Positions 25,327 to 33,786 of a stretch of DNA of 51,927 bases are shown here, piece after piece (position 1 is the stretch's first letter; every line of letters begins with the position of its first letter). Source of the stretch: JAAYDY01 sp964500225 (GTDB lineage: Bacteria > Planctomycetota > Phycisphaerae > FEN-1346 > JAACEH01); contig CAZCOA010000019.1 of the NCBI GenBank assembly GCA_964500225.1, forward strand, positions 1 through 51,927, given 5' to 3'. The translations under genes were made by a program, and so were the position numbers. The notes under the pieces are model-generated. The model had not been told where the DNA came from, searched no databases, and worked only from the letters and a program-made list of their open reading frames with translations.

Positions 25327-25448
25327 AGTCGCTCTCTCCGAAGGCTGAATCCCTATGGGGCTGTCGGCCGTATGAACGCACGGCGGCCATGCTTATTGCA
25401 GCCGCCCGTGGACGAACCGGACTGCAAGGCCGGGAATGCCCCTGCCGC

Positions 25449-25469
25449 GCACGAGCAGAATGCCCGTGC
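25449..25469 (-). terminator. Candidate hairpin after scpB
   Basis: On the minus-strand transcript GCACGGGC and GCTCGTGC pair over eight positions (one G-U) around an ATTCT loop, 16 nt after the scpB stop. The same pair is an A-C mismatch on the other strand, so the stem suits leftward transcripts. No U-tract follows. Confidence 0.35.
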
Positions 25470-25485
25470 CATGAGCGTTCCACTG

Positions 25486-26370
25486 CTACGGCTGGGGCCG
25501 TCTGTTCTCGGGCATGCCGGCGTCGGGCGTTTCCGCTTCAGGCGGCTGTCCGGCGGCCGGTGCCTCGTCCGGCGCGGGCGACTCGCCCAGGTGATTGGAC
25601 AGACGAATGATGGAGGCGTTGTCGGAGGCTTCCTCGGCGGCGACCGCCTCGCCGGCCTCGGTCGTCGTCTCGGCGGAGGCCTCAGGCGCGACCCCTCCGG
25701 ACGCCTCCTCCCTGTCGGCCATGTTGCTGATGGCCTTGCGGACCTCGTCGCTGCGGGCCACCTCGTCGGGGCTGTCCTCGCAGGCCGCGCCGTTGGACGT
25801 TTCCGACTCGTCGGCATCGCCGGCCAGGATCGATTCGGGCGTGGCCTTGGTCAGTTCCTCGATGCGCGGCAGGCTGCTGATGTCTTTCAGCCCGAACACC
25901 TCCAGGAACAGCTTGGTCGTGCCGTAGAGGAGCGGGTGGCCGAGGCCCTCATCGCGGCCGACGATCTTGATCAGGCCGCGGTCCACCAGGGTGCGCAGCA
26001 TCGGGCCGGTGTCCACGCCGCGGATGTTGTCGATATCGGCCCGCGTGACGGGCTGGCGATACGCCACGACGGCCAGGGTTTCGAGGGCGGCCTGGCTGAT
26101 GCGTTCGCGCGAGCGGCCGCGAAGAATCTTCCGGATGTACGTGTTGTACTGCGGCAAGGTCATCATCTTGTAGCCGCCGGCCACCTCGACGATCTCGAAA
26201 GTCCGCTCGTCCTGGCGGTAGTGGTCGTTGAGGTCGGCGATGGCGTCGCGCACGGCCGGGGCCGTGGCGTCCTGCCGCTCGATGGCGGCGGCGATGCGCT
26301 CGGCCGACAAAGGCTCGTCGGAGGCGAAGAAGATCGCTTCGATAATGGCTTCCAGATCGCGACGCGGCAT
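25486..26370 (-). CDS. scpB: Segregation and condensation protein B
   Basis: ScpB is the winged-helix kite subunit of the SMC-ScpAB condensin that compacts and segregates chromosomes. The first 185 residues are typical: LEAIIEAIFFASDEPLSAERI, then ISQAALETLAVVAYRQPVTRADIDNIRGVD and GRDEGLGHPLLYGTTKLFLEVFGL. The remaining 110 residues form an acidic, disordered extension absent from most ScpB proteins. It is the last gene of a six-gene operon behind rnfG (3-nt gap), an unusual setting, because scpB usually follows scpA. Confidence 0.93.
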   Translation of the reverse strand: MPRRDLEAIIEAIFFASDEPLSAERIAAAIERQDATAPAVRDAIADLNDHYRQDERTFEIVEVAGGYKMMTLPQYNTYIRKILRGRSRERISQAALETLAVVAYRQPVTRADIDNIRGVDTGPMLRTLVDRGLIKIVGRDEGLGHPLLYGTTKLFLEVFGLKDISSLPRIEELTKATPESILAGDADESETSNGAACEDSPDEVARSDEVRKAISNMADREEASGGVAPEASAETTTEAGEAVAAEEASDNASIIRLSNHLGESPAPDEAPAAGQPPEAETPDAGMPENRRPQP

Positions 26371-26373
26371 GGG

Positions 26374-26997
26374 CTAGCGGCCTCCGCTGCTGTCAGGGGA
26401 CACGACGCCGACGGCCTGGCGGACCCGCCCGACGGCCTGGCGGACCGCGGCCTTGACGGCGTTGGAGGTGATGGTGGCTGCCGTCATGGCGTCCACCTCG
26501 GCCAGTTGCTCGGCGCTCTTGGCGGCGAACTGATCCATGAAGTCGTTGTACGTGGCCTCGGGCTCGTTGCTCGGCTGCACGCCGATCTTCTGCCAGAGAT
26601 TGTAGGTGCTCTTGGTTTCGCTGATGTTGGCGCCGAGGCCTGGCGTCTCCTGCTGCGACAGGACGACGACCTTGCGCAGCGTGAGGTGCTCGTCGGCGTT
26701 CATGCCGACCATGACGCGAACGGTGGACGAATAGCCCTGGGCGGCGCCCTCGGCGGCATAGGCCGCGGGCGTGCCGTCGGCGCGTTTGACGACGAACACA
26801 TCGGGGTCGCCGGTCAGCGGTTCCGCCGGCAAATAGCCTGGACCGCCGGGGAGCACCTGGAGCCGCAGCGCCGCCCGTTGCTGCTCGTCGCGAGCGGCGA
26901 GGGTGTCCTTGAAATGGGCGTAGATCATGGCCACGCCGCTGCCCATGACGAGGCAGATGACGCCCAGGATGAGGACGAATCGGAAGGCCTGTTTCAT
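26374..26997 (-). CDS. rnfG: Rnf electron transport complex subunit G
   Basis: RnfG is the membrane-anchored periplasmic flavoprotein of the Rnf complex, which couples ferredoxin:NAD+ oxidoreduction to ion transport. The 207-residue protein has an N-terminal helix (about 6-27) and an FMN-binding domain. The covalent FMN site usually reads S/T-G-A-T; here it is TAAT (172-175) followed by ITS, so the flavin-accepting Thr175 is kept while the Gly is Ala. TPGLGANISE is also typical. Its start overlaps the rnfD stop by 4 nt. The next gene is scpB rather than rnfE. Confidence 0.9.
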   Translation of the reverse strand: MKQAFRFVLILGVICLVMGSGVAMIYAHFKDTLAARDEQQRAALRLQVLPGGPGYLPAEPLTGDPDVFVVKRADGTPAAYAAEGAAQGYSSTVRVMVGMNADEHLTLRKVVVLSQQETPGLGANISETKSTYNLWQKIGVQPSNEPEATYNDFMDQFAAKSAEQLAEVDAMTAATITSNAVKAAVRQAVGRVRQAVGVVSPDSSGGR

Positions 26998-28160
26998 GAG
27001 GAGACTCCCGGGGCCGGCTTCTTGTGGCCGGTGCCGAAGATGCGCGGCCGAGTCCAGCGGTCGATGAGCGGCACCGCCGTGTTCATCAGCAGAATCGAGT
27101 AGCAGACCCCTTCCGGGTAGCCGCCGTAGAGGCGGATCAGTACCGTTAGGACGCCGCAGCCGACGGCAAAGATCATCTGCCCGCGAGCCGAAAGCGGACT
27201 GGTCACCATGTCGGTGGCCATGTAGAGTGCCCCGAGCATCAGGCCGCCGCAGACCAGGTGATAGAGCGGGTAGAGCAGGGCATCACTGCCGGATCGCAGG
27301 GCGGCGGCCCAGACCCACCGCGCGCCGTCGGGCCCGAGCGGCAGGGGCAGCACGGCCGCCAGCAGCGCCACGGCGCCCAGGTACAGCGTCGGCAAGTACC
27401 ACCGCACGTAACCTTTAACCACAAGGTAAACCGCCCCGACCAGCAGAAGCAGGGCGGAGACTTCGCCGATGTTGCCGCCGATGTGGCCCCAGAAGGCGTC
27501 CCAGAGGTGCGGCGCCTGGCCGCGGAGCACGTGCGTGAACTGTTCGGCGGGCGACCCGACCAGCGCCTCCGGCGACGCCAGTCCTTTCTTCAAAATGGCC
27601 ATCGGGCTCGGTCCGGTCATGGCGTCCACCGCGGTCGCCGCCGTGTTCGACCCCGAGACGCCGACATCGACGCTGAAGTGCCGCAGCACGTCGCTCAGCC
27701 ACGATGACGACGGCTCCATGTGAACCACCGGGTACGACGACGGGTTCATGTCCTTGGCGAACGAGACGTGAACGATGGCCCGGCCGACCAGGGCCGGATT
27801 CCAGATGTTGCAGCCTAGGCCGCCGAAGCACTGCTTGGCGATCAGGATGGCCGAGGCGCTGCCGAACACGGGCACGTACCAGTGAACGGTGGCCGGCATG
27901 CAGAAGGCAACAAGAATGCCTGTAATGACGGCCGACCCGTCGCTGATCGTCACGGGAACCTTGCGCAACCGTTGGGCCAGGGCCTCGCACACCACGGCCG
28001 TCACGACGCTCAGGCCGGTCACCCAGAACGCCCGCCAACCGAACAGGTAGCCCGACAGCACCAGCGGCGGCATCAGGACCGCCACCACCGACCACATGAT
28101 CTTCGCGGTGCTATCCGTTTGCCGAATGTGCGGCGACGATGAAACGGCGAGTCGTGTCAT
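26994..28160 (-). CDS. rnfD: Rnf electron transport complex subunit D
   Basis: RnfD is the multi-pass inner-membrane subunit with a covalent flavin, related to NqrB. The 388-residue protein starts with SPHIRQTDSTAKIMWSVV-type sequence and has about nine to ten transmembrane helices and the family motifs CFGGLGCNIWNPALVGR and MATDMVTSPLS. The flavin attachment site, normally SGAT, reads TGPS (182-185), so Ser185 replaces the acceptor Thr. It lies between rnfC (13-nt gap) and rnfG (4-nt overlap) in the usual C-D-G order. Confidence 0.93.
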   Translation of the reverse strand: MTRLAVSSSPHIRQTDSTAKIMWSVVAVLMPPLVLSGYLFGWRAFWVTGLSVVTAVVCEALAQRLRKVPVTISDGSAVITGILVAFCMPATVHWYVPVFGSASAILIAKQCFGGLGCNIWNPALVGRAIVHVSFAKDMNPSSYPVVHMEPSSSWLSDVLRHFSVDVGVSGSNTAATAVDAMTGPSPMAILKKGLASPEALVGSPAEQFTHVLRGQAPHLWDAFWGHIGGNIGEVSALLLLVGAVYLVVKGYVRWYLPTLYLGAVALLAAVLPLPLGPDGARWVWAAALRSGSDALLYPLYHLVCGGLMLGALYMATDMVTSPLSARGQMIFAVGCGVLTVLIRLYGGYPEGVCYSILLMNTAVPLIDRWTRPRIFGTGHKKPAPGVSS

Positions 28161-28173
28161 CCCGGTTCCTCAA

Positions 28174-29547
28174 TCATTTGCTGACGGCCGCCTGCTGCTG
28201 GCTCTTGCGTTCGCGTTCGCGGGCCAGTTGCTTGCGTCGCTCGGCCTTCAGGAAGCGGACGTAGTGGACGATGCGCCGCCCGGCGGGGCACGCGTACGCG
28301 CACGAGCCGCACTCGATGCAGTCCATCAGTCCCGATTCCATGGCCGCGTCGAGGGCGTCCAGTTGCGTGTCCTGGTAGGCTTCGCCGAGTAGGCTGAGGG
28401 TGCTCGGCACGAGGCCGGCCGGACAGGCGTCCACGCAGTTGCCGCACCGGATGCACGGACCGTGCGCGAACGTCTGGGGCGACTTCAGGCAGAGCAGTCC
28501 GCTGAGTCCCTTGATCGTATAGGTGTCGATGGTCGCCAGGGCCAGCCCCATCATCGGCCCGCCGGCGATCACCTTGCCGACGGCCTCGGTGTCCAGGCCG
28601 GCACGCTCCAACAGCGACGACACGCTGGTCCCGATCCGCACCGAGAAATTCCCCGGTCGCGACACGGCATCGCCGGTAATGGTGAGGATGCGCTCGGTCA
28701 GGGGCCGCTGCCAGGCCAAGGCTTCCCATGCGGCATAGGCCGTGGCGACATTCTGCACCACCACGCCGACGTCGGCCGGCAACCCGCCGGAGGGCACCTC
28801 GCGGCCGGTCACGGCCTTGATGAGTTGCTTCTCGGCGCCCTGCGGATACTTCACCGGCAGGGCCAGCACCTCGACGTGCTTCAGATCGGCCGCGGCGTCG
28901 CGCAGGGCGCGCCAGGCGTCCATCTTGTTGTCTTCCACGGCCACCACGCCGCGCGGGGCGCCCGTGGCGCGCATGAACACGTCCAGCCCTTCCAGGATCT
29001 CGCGCGGCGAAGCCAGCATCAGTCGGTGGTCGCACGTCAGGTAGGGTTCACACTCGGCCCCGTTGAGGATCACCGTATCGACGGCGGCGCCCTTCGGCGG
29101 CGTGAGCTTGACGTGCGTCGGGAACGTCGCGCCGCCCAGGCCGACCAGTCCGGCATCGGCCACCGCCTGGCGCACCGCTTCGGGCGTCAGGTCGCGCCAG
29201 GCCCGCGGCCGATTGCACGCCTCGTGCCACCGGTCCTCGCCGTCGGGTTCCAGCTCGATGGCCTGGACCTTGCCGCCGGTGACCGGATCGTTCATGGTCG
29301 TCAGCTTCTTGATGGTGCCGCTGGTGGGAGCGTGCAGGGCCGCACTGACGAACCCCGAGGGTTTGCCGATGGGCTCGCCGCGCAGCACCTTCTGCCCAAC
29401 GGCGACCAGCGGCGCACTGGCCGCGCCCATGGACTGGCGAAGGCTGATCACGAGCGTCGCCTCGGGCGCGATCCGCTGTGGCGCCAGGCCGGCCGTGGCC
29501 GCCTTGCCGTCGGGCGGATGGACGCCGCCTCGGAACGTTCCTGCCAT
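28174..29547 (-). CDS. rnfC: Rnf electron transport complex subunit C
   Basis: RnfC is the peripheral subunit that carries the NADH/FMN site and two [4Fe-4S] clusters. The 457-residue protein begins FRGGVHPPDGK, has a barrel-sandwich domain (VGQKVLRGEPIG, HAPTSGTIKKL), then GLVGLGGATFPTHVKL and ILNGAECEPYLTCDHR. Two ferredoxin-type motifs follow near the C-terminus: CIRCGNCVDACP and CIECGSCAYACP. All cluster cysteines are present. Its ATG has GGGGAG upstream and lies 5 nt after the alaC stop. rnfA, rnfB and rnfE are not in this window. Confidence 0.95.
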   Translation of the reverse strand: MAGTFRGGVHPPDGKAATAGLAPQRIAPEATLVISLRQSMGAASAPLVAVGQKVLRGEPIGKPSGFVSAALHAPTSGTIKKLTTMNDPVTGGKVQAIELEPDGEDRWHEACNRPRAWRDLTPEAVRQAVADAGLVGLGGATFPTHVKLTPPKGAAVDTVILNGAECEPYLTCDHRLMLASPREILEGLDVFMRATGAPRGVVAVEDNKMDAWRALRDAAADLKHVEVLALPVKYPQGAEKQLIKAVTGREVPSGGLPADVGVVVQNVATAYAAWEALAWQRPLTERILTITGDAVSRPGNFSVRIGTSVSSLLERAGLDTEAVGKVIAGGPMMGLALATIDTYTIKGLSGLLCLKSPQTFAHGPCIRCGNCVDACPAGLVPSTLSLLGEAYQDTQLDALDAAMESGLMDCIECGSCAYACPAGRRIVHYVRFLKAERRKQLARERERKSQQQAAVSK

Positions 29548-29552
29548 AGGCG

Positions 29553-30815
29553 CTACTCCCCGGACGCCTGGTCCGCCTGAGTCGTTTCACTGTCCAGCGC
29601 GGCCAGGGCGTTTTTGATCTGACGGATTGCCTGATTGATGCGCTTTTCGTTCTCGACCAGCGCCAGCCGCAGATATCCTTCGCCGCCGGGGCCGAACGCG
29701 CGGCCGGGCGATACCGAGACGTGGCCCTTCTCCATCAGGTACATCGACAGGTCGAGCGTGCCCATGCGTTTCATGAGGTCGTCGGGCACCTTGGCCCAGA
29801 CGAACATCGACGCCTTGGGCGACTGGGTGCCCGTCCAGCCGAGGCGGTGCAGCCCGCGGATCATCGTGTCGCGCCGCTGCTGATAGATGGCCGCCTGCTT
29901 GCGCGAGAACTCGTCGCCCTCGCGCATCGCGATGATCGACGCGATCTGCACCGACTGGAAGATGCCGTAATCGTAATAGCCCTTGACCTTCATCAGCGCG
30001 CGGCACATTTCGGCGTTGCCGGCGCAGTAGCCGACGCGCCAGCCCGCCATGTTGTACGCCTTGCTCATCGTCGTGAACTCGACGGCCACGTCCTTGGCCC
30101 CGCGGGCCTGCAAAAAACTCGGCGCCACGTACCCGTCGAAACACGTCTCGCCGTAGGCGAAGTCGTGCAGCACCAGGAAGCCGAACCGCTTGGCCATACG
30201 GACCACTTCCTCGTAGAAGGCTACATCCGGCGCCACCATCGCCGTCGGGTTGTGCGGGTAGTTCAGCACCAGCACCCGCGGACGCGGGTACAGGTTCTCG
30301 GCCACCAGTTGGATGCGCTTCAGGAACTCCTCGTCGTTGCCCAGCGGCACGCTGATGACGTTGCCTTCGGCCAGCGCCACGGCGTACACGTGAATCGGGA
30401 ACGCCGGATCGGGCACGATGGCCGTGTCGCCCGGTCCCAGCAGCGCCAGGCACATGTGCGAGAACCCTTCCTTCGAGCCGATCGTCGCCACCACTTCCGT
30501 CTCGGGGTCTAACGTCACGCCGTAGCGACGCTCGTACTTGCGCGCCAGCTCCCGACGCAGGTTGAACACCCCGATGGACTGGCTGTAGCGGCTGTTGCGG
30601 GGATCGCGAGCCGCCTCGGCCAACTTCTGGACCACCGCTTCGGGCACCGGGTCCGACGGGTTGCCCATGCCCAGGTCGATCACATCGTGTCCCTCGGCCC
30701 TCAGCCGCGACTTCATCGCGTTGAGCTGCCCGAACAGATACGGCGGCAATCGCTTCAGGCGTTCCGACACGTTGATCGTGAACGGTTTCTCTTGCTTGGC
30801 CCCTTGGACAGCCAT
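29553..30815 (-). CDS. alaC: Class I/II aminotransferase, AlaC-like
   Basis: This PLP enzyme of 420 residues resembles E. coli AlaC (glutamate-pyruvate aminotransferase) along its length, from RLPPYLFGQLNAMKSRLR and VIDLGMGNPSDP to the C-terminal RKDEKR-like end. The PLP lysine is in TMSKAYNMAGWRVGY; LNYPHNPTA holds the conserved Asn-Pro, and PKASMFVWAKVP is typical. The likely reaction is pyruvate plus glutamate to alanine; LL-diaminopimelate aminotransferase activity is an alternative for this subfamily. It is the second gene of the operon, 17 nt after the foldase gene and 5 nt before rnfC. Confidence 0.87.
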   Translation of the reverse strand: MAVQGAKQEKPFTINVSERLKRLPPYLFGQLNAMKSRLRAEGHDVIDLGMGNPSDPVPEAVVQKLAEAARDPRNSRYSQSIGVFNLRRELARKYERRYGVTLDPETEVVATIGSKEGFSHMCLALLGPGDTAIVPDPAFPIHVYAVALAEGNVISVPLGNDEEFLKRIQLVAENLYPRPRVLVLNYPHNPTAMVAPDVAFYEEVVRMAKRFGFLVLHDFAYGETCFDGYVAPSFLQARGAKDVAVEFTTMSKAYNMAGWRVGYCAGNAEMCRALMKVKGYYDYGIFQSVQIASIIAMREGDEFSRKQAAIYQQRRDTMIRGLHRLGWTGTQSPKASMFVWAKVPDDLMKRMGTLDLSMYLMEKGHVSVSPGRAFGPGGEGYLRLALVENEKRINQAIRQIKNALAALDSETTQADQASGE

Positions 30816-30832
30816 GATATTCCTGCTTCCAT

Positions 30833-31876
30833 TCAGTTGCCGGCCTGCGTCGCCTCGGCCGGCGTGTCCTTGCGCTCGATGACGGCCTGCCTCATCAGCT
30901 CGGCCAAAATGACCGGCGAAAGCTGCCGCCGCTGGGCGTCGCTCAACTGGCGTCGCAGCTCGTCCCGCACATCCTCAAATTTCACATGTTGCGCGGCCAC
31001 GCGCTCGTGCAACTTCAGAATCACCCAGCCTTGGGTGGTCTTGAAGGGGCGACTGGTATCCCCCGGCGCCAGCGCGAAGGCCGCGGCCTCATACGCCTGC
31101 TCCGTCTGCCCGCGGGCCAGCGGCGTCAGGCGCCGGCCGCCGTCGGCCGCCGTCGCATCGATGCTATGCCGACGCGCCTCCTCCTCGAACGAACTCCCGG
31201 CCGCCAGTCGCCCGGCAATCTCCGTCGCCAGGGACTCGCTGTCCACCACGATCTGGCTCAGGTACAACTGTTCCCCGTACCGGCGGTCGTACTCCGCACG
31301 GACCTGCTCGTCGGTCACCGACACACGACGGTCGGCCAGTTTTCGCAGGAGCACTTCCAGCTCCAGCTCGCCGCGAAAATCCTCTTCCGTCAATCCCCGC
31401 AGCGCCAGACGCTCGGCCCACTGCTTCCGACGCTCGCTCAACGGCATGCCGGGGCGGAAATTGCGACTGGAAAAGAACTCCGTCTCGGCGTCGTCCAGCT
31501 CGCGGCTCGACACATGAATGCCCAACCGCCGCGCCTCCTGACGAATCAACCGCTGCTGAATCATCGAGTCCAGCGCCCGGGCCGAATAGTACTTCCGGAG
31601 CGTCTCTTCCAGCTCCCGGCGCGTAATAGGCTCGCCGTTGACACGGGCCACCACGTCGGAGTCCTTCGCGGCCAAGTCGTGTGCCGGTTCGCGGGCCGTC
31701 GTCGGCGGTTGCGCACCGGCCGGGGCGCCGACGGCCTCCGGGGCCTCGACGGGGGCCGGCGCCGTATCGTCCTGGCCGGCCGCCTGAGCCACCCACACCG
31801 CCGCGGCCAAGGCCGCTCCGGCCAGCGCCGCCCGGCCCGCCCACGTCCTGTCCTGCTCCGGCCGACGGATACTCAT
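30833..31876 (-). CDS. Periplasmic SurA/PrsA-like peptidyl-prolyl isomerase
   Basis: The 347-residue protein has a signal peptide (about 14-34), a Pro/Ala-rich spacer and a SurA-like chaperone region (VVARVNGEPITRRELEETL, helical to about 190). One parvulin domain follows (about 205-305; YLSQIVVDSESLATEI, SFEEEARRHSIDATAADGG, TTQGWVILKLHERV). It should assist folding of exported and outer-membrane proteins. It is the first gene of the operon and lies behind a perfect consensus promoter, with the ATG about 35 nt from the predicted start site. Confidence 0.88.
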   Translation of the reverse strand: MSIRRPEQDRTWAGRAALAGAALAAAVWVAQAAGQDDTAPAPVEAPEAVGAPAGAQPPTTAREPAHDLAAKDSDVVARVNGEPITRRELEETLRKYYSARALDSMIQQRLIRQEARRLGIHVSSRELDDAETEFFSSRNFRPGMPLSERRKQWAERLALRGLTEEDFRGELELEVLLRKLADRRVSVTDEQVRAEYDRRYGEQLYLSQIVVDSESLATEIAGRLAAGSSFEEEARRHSIDATAADGGRRLTPLARGQTEQAYEAAAFALAPGDTSRPFKTTQGWVILKLHERVAAQHVKFEDVRDELRRQLSDAQRRQLSPVILAELMRQAVIERKDTPAEATQAGN

Positions 31877-31916
31877 CGCCTCTGTTCCTCACCAACCTGC
31901 CGGGCCAAAGAACCCG

Positions 31917-31945
31917 ATTATAGGGGCGCCGCCCCAACGTGTCAA
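31917..31945 (-). promoter_or_regulatory. Perfect consensus sigma-70 promoter of the foldase-alaC-rnfCDG-scpB operon
   Basis: On the minus strand, TTGACA (31945-31940), a spacer of exactly 17 bp and TATAAT (31922-31917) match the housekeeping consensus at all 12 bases. Transcription would begin near 31910, about 34 nt before the ATG at 31876. Confidence 0.85.
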
Positions 31946-32022
31946 CGACACTCACCGTCCCAGGCATCCGCTCCCATGCCGACGCGGAAAAGCCATGAAT
32001 TTCTCTGCCACCGCAGCCGCCG

Positions 32023-32982
32023 TCACAGGTTCAGCGGCTCCACTTCGACCTGAGGAACGATGCGGGCGACCTCGGCCGGATCGACTTCGCCGGCGCGGAG
32101 CTGGAAGCACGCGCCGGTGCCGGCGGCCACGGCGTGGCGGAGGCAGTCCTCGACCCGGCGTCCTTCGGCCCGCGCCGCCAGGAATCCCGCCAGCAGCGAA
32201 TCGCCGCAACCGACCGTGTTGACGGCCTTGCGCGGCAGGCGAGTCAGGTGAGCGTGCAGCGCGCGGCGTCGGTCGATGAGGTAACAGCCGTCCTCGCCCG
32301 CACTGACCAGGGCGGCCTGTGTGGCCTTGCCCAAGCTGCGCGCCGCCGCGACGATCTGGCCCGGCGTTCCCGTGGGCATGCCCGCCAGTTCGGCCAGCTC
32401 GCGCAGGTTCGGCTTGATGAGCCACACGGGCACCTTTCGAACCACTCCCAACGCGGCCTCGCTCGAATCCAGCACCACGCGGGCGCCACGGCCCACCACG
32501 GTCTGGAGGATGCTCCAGAAGCACTCCACCGTGAGTCCTTGCGGCAGGCTTCCGGAGAAGACCATCCAGACGTTCGGCCGCGCGAGGATCTCCAGTTTGC
32601 GAGTCAGTTTCGAGATGTCGTCCTCGCCGACACCCTGGCCGATGTCCCGGATGTGCGTCTCGGTGCCGCGCGACGTGTCCACCAGCGTGATGTTCTCGCG
32701 GGTGGGGGTCTGGACGCCGAAGAACTGGGTGTGGACCAGCGCCGGATCGAAACTGTCTTCGAAAAGCTTGCGCTGCGCCTCGCCGACGAAGCCCGTGAGG
32801 ATGCACGAACGACCCAGGTGCTGAAGCACCCGCGCGACGTTGACGGCCTTGCCGGCCGGATGCGTGAAAACGAGCCGCCCCTTGGCGTGCTGGCCGATTT
32901 CGAGGTTGTTGACCTCGAACGTGCGGTCCACGGCGGGATTCAACGTCACACAGACAATCTGCGGGGGCTCGTCGGCGGGCAT
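32023..32982 (-). CDS. PfkB-family hexose kinase, 1-phosphofructokinase-like
   Basis: The 319-residue sugar kinase has the start VCVTLNPAVDRTFEV and HPAGKAVNVARVLQHLG typical of the 1-phosphofructokinase/tagatose-6-phosphate kinase branch. The catalytic end signature reads NTVGCGDSLLAGFLAARAEG, with the Asp of GCGD as catalytic base; GCGD replaces the usual GAGD. It would phosphorylate a hexose phosphate with ATP. No PTS or fructose-utilisation gene is adjacent, so the exact substrate is open. It follows lptB by 37 nt and is probably the last gene of the long leftward run. Confidence 0.88.
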   Translation of the reverse strand: MPADEPPQIVCVTLNPAVDRTFEVNNLEIGQHAKGRLVFTHPAGKAVNVARVLQHLGRSCILTGFVGEAQRKLFEDSFDPALVHTQFFGVQTPTRENITLVDTSRGTETHIRDIGQGVGEDDISKLTRKLEILARPNVWMVFSGSLPQGLTVECFWSILQTVVGRGARVVLDSSEAALGVVRKVPVWLIKPNLRELAELAGMPTGTPGQIVAAARSLGKATQAALVSAGEDGCYLIDRRRALHAHLTRLPRKAVNTVGCGDSLLAGFLAARAEGRRVEDCLRHAVAAGTGACFQLRAGEVDPAEVARIVPQVEVEPLNL

Positions 32983-33019
32983 GGCGTCTGCCTCCTTGCG
33001 GCACGCGATGCGCGGCGGC

Positions 33020-33757
33020 TTAACGGTCGAACTCGTCGCCGCGGAACGTCGTGCCCAGGTACACGCGTTTGACCTCCGGATCGTTGATCAGTTCCTGGTT
33101 GGTCCCGTGACGGAACACCTTGCCTTCGTTGATGATGTAGGCACGGTCCACGATGCTGAGCGTGGCGTGGACGTTGTGGTCCGTCAGCAACAGCCCGATA
33201 CCGCGCTGCTTGAGGTTCGTGATGAAGCCCTGGATGTCGAAAATCGCGATCGGGTCCACTCCCGTGAACGGCTCGTCCAGCAGAATCAGCGACGGCCGCG
33301 TGACCAGCGCGCGGGCGATCTCCAACCGCCGCCGTTCGCCGCCCGAGAGCGTTCGCGCCAACTGCTTCCGCAGCCGCGTCAGGCCGAAGTCTTCCAGCAA
33401 CTCGTCGGCAATGGCCCGCTGCTCCGATTTCGACAGATGCATCGTCTCCAGAATCGCCATCAGGTTCTGCTCGACCGTCATGCGCGTGAAGATGCTCGGC
33501 TCCTGGCACAGGTAGCCCATCCCCAGCCGCGCACGACGGTACATCGGCAGGCCGCTCACGTCCTCGCCCTCGAAGACGATGCTGCCGGCGTCGCGCGGAA
33601 TCATTCCGATGGTCATCTTGAAGCTGGTCGTCTTGCCGGCCCCGTTCTTGCCCAGCAGCCCAACGATCTCCGCCTGGTTGACGCTGAAGGAGATGTCGTC
33701 AACGACCTTGCGGCCGCCGTAGTGCTTGACCAGCCCCGTTACGTTCAGTAGTTCCAC
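33020..33757 (-). CDS. lptB: LPS export ABC transporter ATP-binding protein
   Basis: LptB powers the LptBFGC complex that extracts lipopolysaccharide from the inner membrane. The 245-residue ATPase shows Walker A GLLGKNGAGKTTSF, the Q-loop in GYLCQEPSIFTRMTV, the ABC signature LSGGERRRLEIARAL, Walker B LILLDEPFTGVDP and the H-loop LLTDHNVHATL. YLCQEPSIF and the FTGVDPIAI context favour LptB over amino-acid transporters. The GTG at 33757 is 7 nt after GGAGG; the frame is open for another 390 bp but overlaps lepB there and does not look coding. lptA, lptC and lptF/G are not in the window. Confidence 0.93.
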   Translation of the reverse strand: MELLNVTGLVKHYGGRKVVDDISFSVNQAEIVGLLGKNGAGKTTSFKMTIGMIPRDAGSIVFEGEDVSGLPMYRRARLGMGYLCQEPSIFTRMTVEQNLMAILETMHLSKSEQRAIADELLEDFGLTRLRKQLARTLSGGERRRLEIARALVTRPSLILLDEPFTGVDPIAIFDIQGFITNLKQRGIGLLLTDHNVHATLSIVDRAYIINEGKVFRHGTNQELINDPEVKRVYLGTTFRGDEFDR

Positions 33758-33786
33758 GAGCACGCCTCCAGCCGGCACGGAGCCGG

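Noticed and set aside
24133..27102. A 989-codon open frame on the + strand opposite the esterase, scpB and rnfG
   Set aside because: It is antisense to well-supported genes, has no recognisable domain and a skewed composition. Such frames arise from the GC-rich third positions of the real genes.
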